Shown here: in pieces, positions 41,727 through 50,535 of the stretch
Layout: each line of letters starts with the position of its first letter
Numbering within the stretch: position 1 is the first letter of the stretch
Notes under the pieces: generated by a model
What the model was told of the DNA's origin: nothing
The model's database searches: none
The model's input: the letters and a program-made list of their open reading frames with translations, nothing else
Program-made: the position numbers and the translations under genes
Assembly (NCBI GenBank): GCA_021202075.1
Contig: JAJQDT010000031.1
Coordinates: forward strand, 78,858-139,933
DNA: 61,076 nt
Reading direction: 5' to 3'
Origin: Lachnospiraceae bacterium
Lineage (GTDB): Bacteria; Bacillota; Clostridia; Lachnospirales; Lachnospiraceae

Positions 41727-42659
41727 CTATAGCCTGTGCCAGACTACCTTTTGAAGCAGTCCCTCAACCGCATCATATTTCGCTGGCTGTGTGCCGCTGC
41801 ACATGACGTTTGCTGCGCCGGTCGCCGTGGAAAGGCGGACCGCGTCAGTAAGCGGCAGGCCGCGTTCTTCTGCGACCGCCAGGGCGGCGACGACACTGTC
41901 CCCGGCGCCCACGGTGCTCCCGACCGGGACCTTCAGCCCTTCCGCATAAATGGTTTCCTCCTCTGTCACATAAAGCGCCCCGGCACTGCCCATCGATACT
42001 ACGACCTTCCGGATTCGATATTGCTCCATCAGACTGCGCGCAGCCGCCGCGAGCTCCTGCGGTTCGCTTAGCGTTTCACCAACCAGCCCGGAGAGCTCAT
42101 GATCGTTTGGCTTGATCAGATAAGGCGAAGCCGCAAGCCCGGCCTTGAGCAAATCGCCGTCTGCGTCGAGAAAAACCTTCGCTCCTTTCTCTGAGGCGGC
42201 CTTTGTCCAGATGTAATAGGTGTCGACCGGAGACCCCGTTGGCATACTGCCGGAGATGACTACAATGTCGCCCGTCCCGAGCCGGGTGAGCAGCCGCTGC
42301 AGCATTCCATCCAGAATTTCTTCTGAAACGATAACGCCAGGCTCATTGATATCTGTGTTCGTCTGTTCCACCGGATCAATGATTTTCAGATTCGTGCGTG
42401 TCTCCCCGTCCACGAAGGTAAAATCTGTCTCAAGCCCCATTTCCTTTAGAGAACTCTGGATCAACTGTCCGGTATGGCCGCCCAGAACCCCGAGGGCGGT
42501 GCTCGTTCCCCCAAGCTTCTGAATGACCTTCGAGACATTGATTCCCTTTCCGCCCGGATCGGTCCGCATCCGCGCGATGCGGTTCACGGCATCCACCCTC
42601 AGGGAAGGAATCTCAACTGTTTTATCGAGCGCCGGGTTTAACGTAACCGTATAGATCAT
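41727..42659 (-). CDS. fruK: 1-phosphofructokinase (PfkB family)
   Basis: FruK phosphorylates fructose 1-phosphate to fructose 1,6-bisphosphate. The ATG at 42659, behind AAAGGAGAG, gives 310 residues starting MIYTVTLNPALDKTVEI, the conserved N-terminus. The frame runs 109 codons further upstream, but that part is translated intergenic repeat and is not protein. PfkB signatures are TDPGGKGINVSKVIQKLGG (about 34-52) and VGSTVGAGDSVVAALAVA with the catalytic Asp near 250. Tagatose 6-phosphate kinase is a related alternative. The ptsI gene follows, which fits fructose PTS use. Confidence 0.92.
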   Translation of the reverse strand: MIYTVTLNPALDKTVEIPSLRVDAVNRIARMRTDPGGKGINVSKVIQKLGGTSTALGVLGGHTGQLIQSSLKEMGLETDFTFVDGETRTNLKIIDPVEQTNTDINEPGVIVSEEILDGMLQRLLTRLGTGDIVVISGSMPTGSPVDTYYIWTKAASEKGAKVFLDADGDLLKAGLAASPYLIKPNDHELSGLVGETLSEPQELAAAARSLMEQYRIRKVVVSMGSAGALYVTEEETIYAEGLKVPVGSTVGAGDSVVAALAVAEERGLPLTDAVRLSTATGAANVMCSGTQPAKYDAVEGLLQKVVWHRL

Positions 42660-42705
42660 GTCTCTCTCCTTTGCCTTTTTGAAACAACAAAACGGTTGAT
42701 ACAAG

Positions 42706-42952
42706 GAAAGCCGCGCAACGAAGAATCGGTACCGTTCTCGATTTGCTGCGCAAATCGGGACATTCTTCGCGATTGTATATCCCGTACGAAGTGCGGGATG
42801 CCACCCCGGCGAGGGGGGCGCGGCCTTCATCCATACTCGTTTTGCGGGTATGGACATGTGATACAATGAAAGCCGCGCATTTAAAGTTGCGCTTCGCGCA
42901 AGGCGCGGCCTTCGTCCATACTTGCTGCGCAAGTACGGACATGTGATACAAT
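42706..42952. repeat. Palindromic interspersed repeat, tandem copies 3 and 4
   Basis: Copy 3 (42706-42867) and the shorter copy 4 (42868-42952) both begin GAAAGCCGCGCA and end ACATGTGATACAAT. Copy 3 contains the core GGGATGCCACCCCGGCGAGG; copy 4 lacks it and keeps only a GCGC-rich hairpin and the final GTCCATACTTGCTGCGCAAG stem-loop. They fill the space between fruK and its upstream neighbour. Confidence 0.85.
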
Positions 42953-43243
42953 AATCCTGAGAAAAAGATAACACAGGTTTTTCCAAAAATGTAGTGCCTT
43001 TTAAAAAAATATTAAATTTCCGGCCGGGTAAAAAAAGAACACCTTAATAAAAAATATGCCACTTTTTTCACAAAGGAATTCATTTATACTTGCGGCATCA
43101 GGAATTGTAACTGTTCAGAACAGCAGGCCAGGCAGGCCACAGACCGCCTTCTTCGAAGGTTATATGCCGCTTGTGTGTCATATGTCTGATGATGTTCTGA
43201 ACGGTTACCGGGAAGTTAGTAACAAAATAAGGAGGAAAAGAAT
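42953..43243. promoter_or_regulatory. Promoter region of the first sugar ABC operon
   Basis: AT-rich; a likely -10 TATACT is at 43085-43090, with only a weak -35. No riboswitch or terminator was recognised. The stretch otherwise holds no gene. Confidence 0.4.
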
Positions 43244-44599
43244 ATGAAAACTAAGAAAACAACAGCAGTGCTCCTCGCGGGCGCAATGACACTGACCATG
43301 GCGTCCGGCGCCGGCATCACCGTTTCCGCGGAAGGATATGAGGGTGAGTCTCTGGTGGTCTGGACGCTGGCAAATGACCTGATTGATTTCGGCGACAGAT
43401 TTGCGGAGGCATATGGCGTGGAAGTGGAGATAGTCGTGATCGAGCCGGCGAACTATCCGACGAAGATCCAGACCGCCCTGCTGGCGGGCGAGTCCGAGCC
43501 GGATATCATCGTGGCGGAGCCGCAGATGCTGGAGAGCTTCTATGAGGCGGGCTTCTTCGCGGATCTGGATCAGTTTGGCGCACAGGATTACGCGGATCAG
43601 ATCGTAGACTATGTATGGCAGGCAGGCCAGAGCTCAGACGGTGTGCAGAGAGCGATTTCCTATCAGATCACACCGGCAGGCATGTATTATCGCCGCGACA
43701 TCGCTCTGGAAGTATTCGGAACAGATGACCCGGATGAGATCGCGAAGCTGTTCGCAGATTATGACACGATCCTTGAGACCGCGCAGACTATGAAGGACGC
43801 GGGCTACCGCATCTTCGCATCGGATGCTGAGATGAACTATTTCTCAGGAGACGAGGCATGGGTAGTGGATGGTGAGCTGAACGTTGCGCAGTCCAGATAT
43901 GATTACATGGATCTTTGTATTGCCCTTTATCAGAATGACCTGACCGCATATGCGAACCAGTGGTCGACGCCGTGGTATCAGGCGATGGCAGGCGCGATTC
44001 CGATCCTGACGGCTGATATCCAGAGCTATTCGGACGATTCCGTAAATGTGTGGGATTCCGAGTCCTTTGCGGAAGCGACCGCGGATTATGATACGACGGA
44101 AGTCTTCGCGTTCGGCCTTCCGAGCTGGGGCGTTCTGACCATGAGAGATAACGTAGGCGAGACCTCCGGCCTCTGGGGTGTATGCGCAGGCCCGAGCTAC
44201 GGCTTCGGCGGCGGTACCTTCATCGGGATCTCCTCTCAGTCCAAAAAGCAGGAGCTTGCATGGGAATTCGTGAAGTTCTGTACTCTGACCGAGGACACGG
44301 CCGAGTGGTGGATCGAGTATTCCGAGGGGGATGCGGTTTCTCTGATCTCCGTACTGGAAGCACACGCGGACGATGAGAATGAAGTCTACGGCGGACAGAA
44401 GCTGTATGCGCTGTGGCTGGAGCTGGCGGAAGGCATCGATTATTCCCTGGTTACCTCTTATGATACGGCAATCGGTGATGCGTGGGGCAGCGCGATTTCC
44501 TCGATCAAGACGGGCGAGATGGAAAAAGAGGACGCCATCAATAATTTCTATGATACGATTGAAGCCACCTATCCGGAACTGACCGTTACGAGAGAGTAA
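43244..44599 (+). CDS. Family-1 sugar ABC transporter substrate-binding protein
   Basis: Of 451 residues. A signal peptide (1-28; KKTTAVLLAGAMTLTMASGA then VSAEG) is followed by a two-lobed binding protein fold with LVVWTLANDLIDFGDRFAEA and the DIIVAEPQMLESFYEAGFF hinge-adjacent segment typical of extracellular solute-binding family 1. There is no Cys at the cleavage region, so no lipid anchor is predicted. It begins an operon with two MalF/MalG-like permeases. No ATPase is encoded nearby; such importers generally share an MsmK-like ATPase encoded elsewhere. The sugar is not identifiable, oligosaccharides being the usual substrates. Confidence 0.93.
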   Translation: MKTKKTTAVLLAGAMTLTMASGAGITVSAEGYEGESLVVWTLANDLIDFGDRFAEAYGVEVEIVVIEPANYPTKIQTALLAGESEPDIIVAEPQMLESFYEAGFFADLDQFGAQDYADQIVDYVWQAGQSSDGVQRAISYQITPAGMYYRRDIALEVFGTDDPDEIAKLFADYDTILETAQTMKDAGYRIFASDAEMNYFSGDEAWVVDGELNVAQSRYDYMDLCIALYQNDLTAYANQWSTPWYQAMAGAIPILTADIQSYSDDSVNVWDSESFAEATADYDTTEVFAFGLPSWGVLTMRDNVGETSGLWGVCAGPSYGFGGGTFIGISSQSKKQELAWEFVKFCTLTEDTAEWWIEYSEGDAVSLISVLEAHADDENEVYGGQKLYALWLELAEGIDYSLVTSYDTAIGDAWGSAISSIKTGEMEKEDAINNFYDTIEATYPELTVTRE

Positions 44600-44637
44600 G
44601 GACAGAAGGAAAGCAGAGCTTTAAAAGAGGGAATCCT

Positions 44638-45570
44638 ATGAAAGATAAACCCATAAAGAGAAGGAACATTCTGGACCGGTACAACCGGATGGGCTACCTG
44701 TTCTGCGCTCCGTTTGTGATCGTATTTCTGATTTTTTCCGTCTATCCGGTGCTCCGGACACTTTATATCAGTTTTACGGACGCCAAACTGACGACGATGA
44801 ACTCGAGCTTTACCGGACTGTCCAATTATATACGAGTCGTCAATGACAAATTTTTCTGGAAAGCGCTCGGAAATACCGTGCGGATCTGGGGCGTGAACAT
44901 CGTTCTGCAGCTGGGGCTGGCGTTCCTGCTCACGATCGTGTTCAGCGATGTAAAATATAAAATGCGCGGACTTGGAATTTTCCGCGCGCTGTATTACCTG
45001 CCGAACATCATCGCCGCGACTTCCATCGCGTTCCTGTTCCAGACGCTTCTGGACTGGCGGTATGGTACGTTTAACCAGATCATCAATATGGTGTGCGGGT
45101 TCTTCGGGAGGAGCTACAATCCGATTGACTGGCTCGGCTCTTCCGCGACGGCCGGTTATGTGATCGCTGTGATCAGCGCCTGGATGTGGTTTGGCAATTC
45201 CTTTATTATGCTGATGGCCGGCGTACAGGGTATTTCGAGAGAATATTTTGAGTCCGCCGCGATTGACGGAGCCGGGAGATGGACGATTTTTGGAAAGATC
45301 ACTCTGCCGCTCCTTCGCCCGATCATGCTGTATGTGACGATCACATCCCTGATCGGCGGTCTGCAGATGTTCGATCTGCCGTATCTGATGTCCACGAAGA
45401 GCAGCGCTTCTTACCAGTCAGTACAGACCGTAGTTATGTATCTCTATAAATTCGGCTTCGAGACCGGGACGACCCAGATCGGCTACGCGTCGGCGATTGC
45501 GTACATGCTTTTCCTGATCATCCTGGTATTCTCGATCATCCAGCTGAAATTCTTAAATAAGGAGGACTGA
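44638..45570 (+). CDS. Sugar ABC transporter permease (MalF/LacF type)
   Basis: Of 310 residues with six membrane helices. The EAA loop is EYFESAAIDGAGRWTIFGKITLPLLRP (landmark EYFESAAIDGAGRW, about 203-216), which docks to the ATPase. It follows the binding protein by 38 bases and precedes the second permease by 4, so the three form one operon. The N-terminal FCAPFVIVFLIFSVYPVLRT is typical of the MalF group. Confidence 0.95.
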   Translation: MKDKPIKRRNILDRYNRMGYLFCAPFVIVFLIFSVYPVLRTLYISFTDAKLTTMNSSFTGLSNYIRVVNDKFFWKALGNTVRIWGVNIVLQLGLAFLLTIVFSDVKYKMRGLGIFRALYYLPNIIAATSIAFLFQTLLDWRYGTFNQIINMVCGFFGRSYNPIDWLGSSATAGYVIAVISAWMWFGNSFIMLMAGVQGISREYFESAAIDGAGRWTIFGKITLPLLRPIMLYVTITSLIGGLQMFDLPYLMSTKSSASYQSVQTVVMYLYKFGFETGTTQIGYASAIAYMLFLIILVFSIIQLKFLNKED

Positions 45571-45574
45571 AGCT

Positions 45575-46408
45575 ATGTCGACATGGGATAACATTAAAAA
45601 AGGAATCCTCTACCTGCTTCTGATCCTCCTGGCCGTCACCTGCCTGATCCCGTTTCTTCTGATGATGGTCAACGCCACCAGAAGCGGCAGCGAGATCGTG
45701 AGTTCATTTACACTGATTCCGAGTACGCATCTGAAAGAGAACTGGGGGCAGGTATTTTCGTATTTTAACCTGTTCAAGGGTATGTTCAACAGTATCCTTG
45801 TGGCAGTTCCAGCGACACTGCTGTGCGCGTATTTTTCGTCTCTGACAGCCTACGCGCTGGCCATGTACAAATTCAAAGGAAGCAGGGTGCTGTTTTATAC
45901 GATCCTCATTTTCATGATGATTCCCGGACAGCTCAGCCTGATCGGTTTCTACAACCTGTGTACATCCCTGCATCTGGTGAATTCGTATATTCCGTTGATC
46001 ATCCCGGCGATCGCGTCGCCCGGGACGGTCTTTTTCCTGAGACAGTATGTCCTTTCGACGCTTCCGCCGGAGCTGATCGAGGCGGCCAGAATTGATGGGG
46101 CGAATGAAATATACTCGTTCCACAGGATCGTGATACCGATCATGTCGCCCGGCATTGCGACCATGTCCATCGGCTGCTTCATCGGCAACTGGAACAGCTA
46201 TCTGCTCCCGATGATCATCCTGAACAAGAATGAGAAGTTCACTCTGCCTGTCATGATGGCGACGCTGAAGGCCTCTACGGACATCAACGCGAACCAGGGT
46301 GCAATCTACCTCGCGGTGGCAATCTCGGTCATCCCGATCATCATCGTATTCTGCTTCTGCTCGAAGTACATCATCGGAAGTATTTCCGTGGGCAGCGTAA
46401 AGGGCTGA
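45575..46408 (+). CDS. Sugar ABC transporter permease (MalG type)
   Basis: Of 277 residues, six membrane helices. The EAA loop is PPELIEAARIDGANEIYSFH, ahead of RIVIPIMSPGIATMS; the C-terminus ends GSISVGSVKG, the short tail usual for MalG homologues. AGGAGG lies 10 bases before its ATG. It completes the importer; no terminator was seen after it. Confidence 0.95.
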   Translation: MSTWDNIKKGILYLLLILLAVTCLIPFLLMMVNATRSGSEIVSSFTLIPSTHLKENWGQVFSYFNLFKGMFNSILVAVPATLLCAYFSSLTAYALAMYKFKGSRVLFYTILIFMMIPGQLSLIGFYNLCTSLHLVNSYIPLIIPAIASPGTVFFLRQYVLSTLPPELIEAARIDGANEIYSFHRIVIPIMSPGIATMSIGCFIGNWNSYLLPMIILNKNEKFTLPVMMATLKASTDINANQGAIYLAVAISVIPIIIVFCFCSKYIIGSISVGSVKG

Positions 46409-46573
46409 CGGAAAGAACCGGATGTATAACTGAATTTTAATCTGCACCTGACGGTAAAAGCACCGGGCAGAAGCGGGTTACAGAAATAAGAGTTGTATTG
46501 GAAATGCCGGGGCGTAAACTCCGGCGTTTCTGCTTACATATTCCGTTTGCACAGAAGTTAAAGCAAAATATCC

Positions 46574-46660
46574 GAAAAACACAAAATAGAAATGCCGAAA
46601 AATACAAAACAAAAATGCCGAAAAAAGAAAAATGGAAATGCCCAAAAGCGCAAAAATGCC
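46574..46660. repeat. AT-rich 23-bp tandem repeat
   Basis: Three 23-base units (46574, 46597 and 46620) and a partial fourth (to 46660), all of the form GAAAAAxACAAAAxxxAAATGCC. The period is the same as in the array before cobT, but the sequence differs. Confidence 0.85.
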
Positions 46661-46672
46661 TTGAAAAATCCT

Positions 46673-46828
46673 GTTTTACGCGATATGCTTGTATTTGCAG
46701 AAGCGCATAATGCACGCATACTTTATTATGCGGATGACACGGGACTCGAAGCGGATGCGGTATATCAAATGGAGAATGGTGAATACGCATTGATTGAGAT
46801 CAAAACCGGAACAAATAATAATGAGTAG
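46673..46828 (+). pseudogene. C-terminal fragment of a DUF4143-type ATPase
   Basis: The frame VLRDMLVFAEAHNARILYYA followed by DDTGLEADAVYQ and GEYALIEIKTG matches the end of the DUF4143 domain found at the C-terminus of AAA+ ATPases of unknown role (pattern YRdxxGxEVDavie...aiEiK). The AAA domain and most of the DUF are missing; the 23-bp repeats replace what should precede. No ribosome binding site is present. It is a remnant. Confidence 0.7.
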
Positions 46829-46866
46829 TTGTCGCTATTGCTGTGAAGCGGGAGAAAGGAAAAAGG

Positions 46867-48528
46867 ATGAATAAAAATAGTTTACTTTCGATCATTTTGC
46901 TGCTGTCAGTGATGGTCAGTTTGCTTTCTGCGGATATGTCATCCGCTTCCGCAGGCGATGAAGGCACAGCAACGATTTTTCAAACTGGTGCTGCCGGGAG
47001 CGATGCTGTCACTCCGGGATGGAGTGAGCATGCCAATGATCCGGTCACACTCAGCTGGTACATCAACTATTCCTGGTTTTCGACCGGATGGGGCGGGAAT
47101 GTCGTGTCGCAGAAGATCACGGAGGAGACCGGCGTTTCGGTGAATTTTGTTACGCCTGCGGGGACAGAGTCGGAGAAGCTGGCCGCGATGATCTCCGCGG
47201 ATTCGCTGCCGGATATCATCACGCTCGGCTGGTGGGAGACGCAGCTGGAGGAAATGATCGACAAGGATATGGTCTATGCGCTTAATGAACTGGCGGATGA
47301 ATATGAACCGTACTTTTACGCGGCGGCGGACGACGCGGTGATCGCCTGGTATGAGAAGGAGGATGGGAATCTCTACTGCTATCCGAATTCCTTCTATACG
47401 CCGTCAGACTATGAGACTTATGACGAGATTGGCTCGAACCAGACATTTCTGGTTCGCAAGGATATCTATGAGGCGATCGGAAGTCCCGACATGTCGACGC
47501 CCGAGGGCTTTATGGAGGCGGTCAGGATTGCGGCGGAGATGTTCCCGGAGGTTGACGGGGAGCCTTTGATCCCGATCGGCGCGGACGTGTTTACCTCTCA
47601 GGGGAACAATTCCTTTGACAAGTATCTGCAGAATTTCCTCGCGATCCCGTATGAGGATGAGAATGGTATGTATTATGACCGATACACGGATGAGGAATAC
47701 ATCACATGGCTGAAGGTGTTTCGGCAGCTGAATGAAGAGGGCTATCTGGCGACGGATATTTTTGTCGATCAGAGGACGCAGATGGAGGAAAAGATCGCGC
47801 AGGGACGGTATTTCTGCATGCTCTATCAGCGCACGGATATGGAGGATCAGGAAAAAATCCTTTACGCGAATGATCCGGACAGCATTTACATTGCCGTGGA
47901 TGGCCCGGCGAACAGTGCGGGGGATGATCCGGTACTGCCTGGCGCGGGGCTGAACGGCTGGACCGTGACGCTGATCTCGAAAAACTGTTCTGACCCGGAG
48001 CGGGCAATTGAGCTGATCACGTATCTGATGAGCGAAGAAGGGCAGCTCGTGACGTATCTCGGCGTAGAAGGCGTCACCTATGACGTCGTAGACGGGGCTT
48101 ATGTGGTAAAGGATGAGGTACAGGAGCTTCTTAACTCCGACCGGTTGGAATATAACCGGCTGTACGGGGCGGACGATACCTACTGGATGTTGCAGAATAA
48201 TGTGATGCAGCTTCAGTGGAGCCAGTCGTCCGACGCATCGGAGGATCCGTGTCTGGCGATGGAGGAGTGGACGTATCCATATACGCATTATCTTGGCCAG
48301 TATGAGATCAGCTTTTCTCTGGATACAGAGGTCGGCTATAGCTGGAACGCCATTGAAATACTCTGGGGGGAGACATTGCCGGAGCTGTTGCTGGCATCCT
48401 CGGAGGAGGAATTTGACGAAATACTCGATTCCTTTGTGGCTGCGCGTGACGCGCTTGGCTACAATGAGGTGGTAATTGCCTGCATGGAAAAGATTCAGGA
48501 CGCGAAAGAGAGGCTTGGGATGACATGA
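46867..48528 (+). CDS. Extracellular sugar-binding protein coupled to a sensor kinase
   Basis: The ATG at 46867 follows GAGAAAGGAAAAAGG and gives 553 residues; the frame from 46843 is less likely. A signal peptide (about 1-32) without lipobox Cys is followed by a large family-1 binding protein of the LplA/LipO type: VTLSWYINYSWFSTGWGG, LPDIITLGWWETQLEEMI and GAGLNGWTVTLISKNC are its landmarks. No permease genes accompany it. Its stop overlaps the start of the YesM-like kinase by four bases. I infer that this protein presents its ligand to that kinase, or that it shares the permeases just upstream. Confidence 0.9.
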   Translation: MNKNSLLSIILLLSVMVSLLSADMSSASAGDEGTATIFQTGAAGSDAVTPGWSEHANDPVTLSWYINYSWFSTGWGGNVVSQKITEETGVSVNFVTPAGTESEKLAAMISADSLPDIITLGWWETQLEEMIDKDMVYALNELADEYEPYFYAAADDAVIAWYEKEDGNLYCYPNSFYTPSDYETYDEIGSNQTFLVRKDIYEAIGSPDMSTPEGFMEAVRIAAEMFPEVDGEPLIPIGADVFTSQGNNSFDKYLQNFLAIPYEDENGMYYDRYTDEEYITWLKVFRQLNEEGYLATDIFVDQRTQMEEKIAQGRYFCMLYQRTDMEDQEKILYANDPDSIYIAVDGPANSAGDDPVLPGAGLNGWTVTLISKNCSDPERAIELITYLMSEEGQLVTYLGVEGVTYDVVDGAYVVKDEVQELLNSDRLEYNRLYGADDTYWMLQNNVMQLQWSQSSDASEDPCLAMEEWTYPYTHYLGQYEISFSLDTEVGYSWNAIEILWGETLPELLLASSEEEFDEILDSFVAARDALGYNEVVIACMEKIQDAKERLGMT

Positions 48529-50495
48529 GGCTGCGCGCAAAATGGCGCAGTCTGCGCCTGAATGCCAAATTTACATTTGTGATTGTTCTGCTGGTATGGG
48601 TGCCGGTGATAGCGTTTGCTCTGATGTTTTTCCATAACAGGCAGGAGAACCTGATGAAGGACGCCTCTTCCGCCATGGAGCTGGAGCTGCAGGATACCTA
48701 TACTCAGCTTATCGCCTGTGTGGATTCGGTAAATATGTCAGCACAGCTGTTTTTGAGCGACACATCCCTGACTGCTTTTCTGGAACAGGTCAGCGCCGAC
48801 GGGGAGATGTCGACGCAGGAGATCCGCTCATTTTATAATGTGACGGTCGCATCTCTGGAGCGCCTGATTTACAACAACCCTTATCTTTACCAGATCCGCG
48901 TTTACGCAGAAAGCGATACCATGCAGGAAATGATGCCGGTGCTTTACCGGCGGAGCCGGATGGAAAAGCTCGCCTGGGCAAAGGCGGATGAGACGACGTG
49001 GGAGGGCTGGCATTTTGACTACGAGGATGTCCTGTTCGGCGCGGACACATCCCAGAGCGGAAAAAGGATTGCTTCCTGTGTCACGAAGATAGAATCCTAC
49101 GGCTACGGGGAAATCGGAGTGCTGGAGGTGGCCATTAATATGGAAACACTGTTCCCGGAGCTTTATAAACCGGGTGAGGATCTGTGGCATTGCTTTGTGG
49201 ACGGGGACGGCACGGTTTATTTTGGGGAGGATGCCGGCGATACGCACAAAGCGCAGGCGGAGAACATCCTTTCGGAGCTTGAACCGGGGGAGACCGGGGA
49301 AAGCTCACTTACCACGATTCGCACAGGCGGGGATACGTTTCTGGCGGGCAGCTTTTACATCAAAGGGCTTACCGGGACGTGGGTTTCCGTATATGATATG
49401 AGCGCGGTCATGAAGAAATGGAATGTAACGAGAAATCTCGTCTTTGCTCTGATCGCTGCGATCCTTCTTCTGCTTACCTGGGTGATCAACCGGATTGTGA
49501 ACGGACTGCTTAAGGGTTTTTACAATGTGCTTGGCACGGTTCGGGAGGTGCAGAAGGGCGACCTGGACGCGCGCGTGCCGCTGGAAGGATATGAACAGGG
49601 CTTAGAGGGGAATTATGCCGCGCCAGTGACTGGTTCCGCGCAGGACGGGACCCTGGCAGCGGCGCCGATGACCAATGTGGATGAGACCGGTGAGCTGGCC
49701 TGCCAGGTCAACCGCATGCTGGATCATATCAATGAGCTGATGGAGGAAAATATCCACAGGGAGATTCTCGCAAAGAATGCGGAGATCCGCTCCCTGCAGA
49801 ACCAGATCAACGCGCACTTTATCTATAATGTGCTGGAATCCATCAAGATGATGGCGGAGATTGAAGAAAAATATGAGATTTCCGACGCGGTGACCAGGCT
49901 TGGAAAGCTTCTTCGCTACAATATGTACTGGAAGTCCGGTACTGTGACCGTGCGGGAGGAGATTGAATACATCCGGAATTACATTGCACTCATGAACCTG
50001 CGCTTTGACTATGAGATTTATCTGTCGGAAAATCTTTCGGAGCCTGTGCTGGAACAGGAAATCCCAAAGATGACACTGCAGCCGATTGTGGAGAATTCGA
50101 TCTGTCATGGGATCGAGCAGATGGCGGAGGATACGAACATCTATGTCAAAGGGTTTATACAGGATGGAGACTGTATCATAGATCTGACGGACGCGGGAAA
50201 TGGGATGAGCCAGGAACGGCTTGCCTGGCTGCAGAAGAAGCTTGCCGGAGGATTCGAGCCGGACGAAAGCAATGCGAAAACACCTGGCTTTGGGAGTCCG
50301 GGAGCGGAAGAGGCGGATTACGAAAAAACCGATTCCGGGCGGCCAGAATCAAAAACATCACAGTCCGGTATTGGACTGAAAAACGTGCAGGATCGAATCC
50401 GTCTGTCCTTTGGGCCCGCCTATGGGATTTGGGTGGCTTCCAGAGAGGGGTGCTATACCAAGGTCCGGATTCGGATTCCGGTAAAAAACAGGTAA
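48525..50495 (+). CDS. YesM-family sensor histidine kinase
   Basis: Of 656 residues. One membrane helix near 18-36, an external Cache-like sensor (about 40-300), a second helix near 308-326, a HAMP linker, and the His-kinase core with QNQINAHFIYN (His431), then the ATPase domain PIVENSICHGIEQMA and GIGLKNVQDRIRLSFG. It phosphorylates the YesN-like regulator encoded 40 bases downstream. The HAMP segment has a polar insertion (about 355-390; EQGLEGNYAAPVTGSAQDGT) and the ATP lid has another (about 575-615). It is translationally coupled to the sugar-binding protein gene. Confidence 0.93.
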   Translation: MRLRAKWRSLRLNAKFTFVIVLLVWVPVIAFALMFFHNRQENLMKDASSAMELELQDTYTQLIACVDSVNMSAQLFLSDTSLTAFLEQVSADGEMSTQEIRSFYNVTVASLERLIYNNPYLYQIRVYAESDTMQEMMPVLYRRSRMEKLAWAKADETTWEGWHFDYEDVLFGADTSQSGKRIASCVTKIESYGYGEIGVLEVAINMETLFPELYKPGEDLWHCFVDGDGTVYFGEDAGDTHKAQAENILSELEPGETGESSLTTIRTGGDTFLAGSFYIKGLTGTWVSVYDMSAVMKKWNVTRNLVFALIAAILLLLTWVINRIVNGLLKGFYNVLGTVREVQKGDLDARVPLEGYEQGLEGNYAAPVTGSAQDGTLAAAPMTNVDETGELACQVNRMLDHINELMEENIHREILAKNAEIRSLQNQINAHFIYNVLESIKMMAEIEEKYEISDAVTRLGKLLRYNMYWKSGTVTVREEIEYIRNYIALMNLRFDYEIYLSENLSEPVLEQEIPKMTLQPIVENSICHGIEQMAEDTNIYVKGFIQDGDCIIDLTDAGNGMSQERLAWLQKKLAGGFEPDESNAKTPGFGSPGAEEADYEKTDSGRPESKTSQSGIGLKNVQDRIRLSFGPAYGIWVASREGCYTKVRIRIPVKNR

Positions 50496-50535
50496 AAGGC
50501 CTGAGTGTGGGTATCACAGGAGGTTAAAACAGCGA

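Noticed and set aside
42660..42986. N-terminal extension of fruK by 109 codons
   Set aside because: The extension is translated palindromic repeat (the same phrases appear in another copy at 8638-8760), and the internal ATG at 42659 has an ideal ribosome binding site and the conserved family N-terminus.
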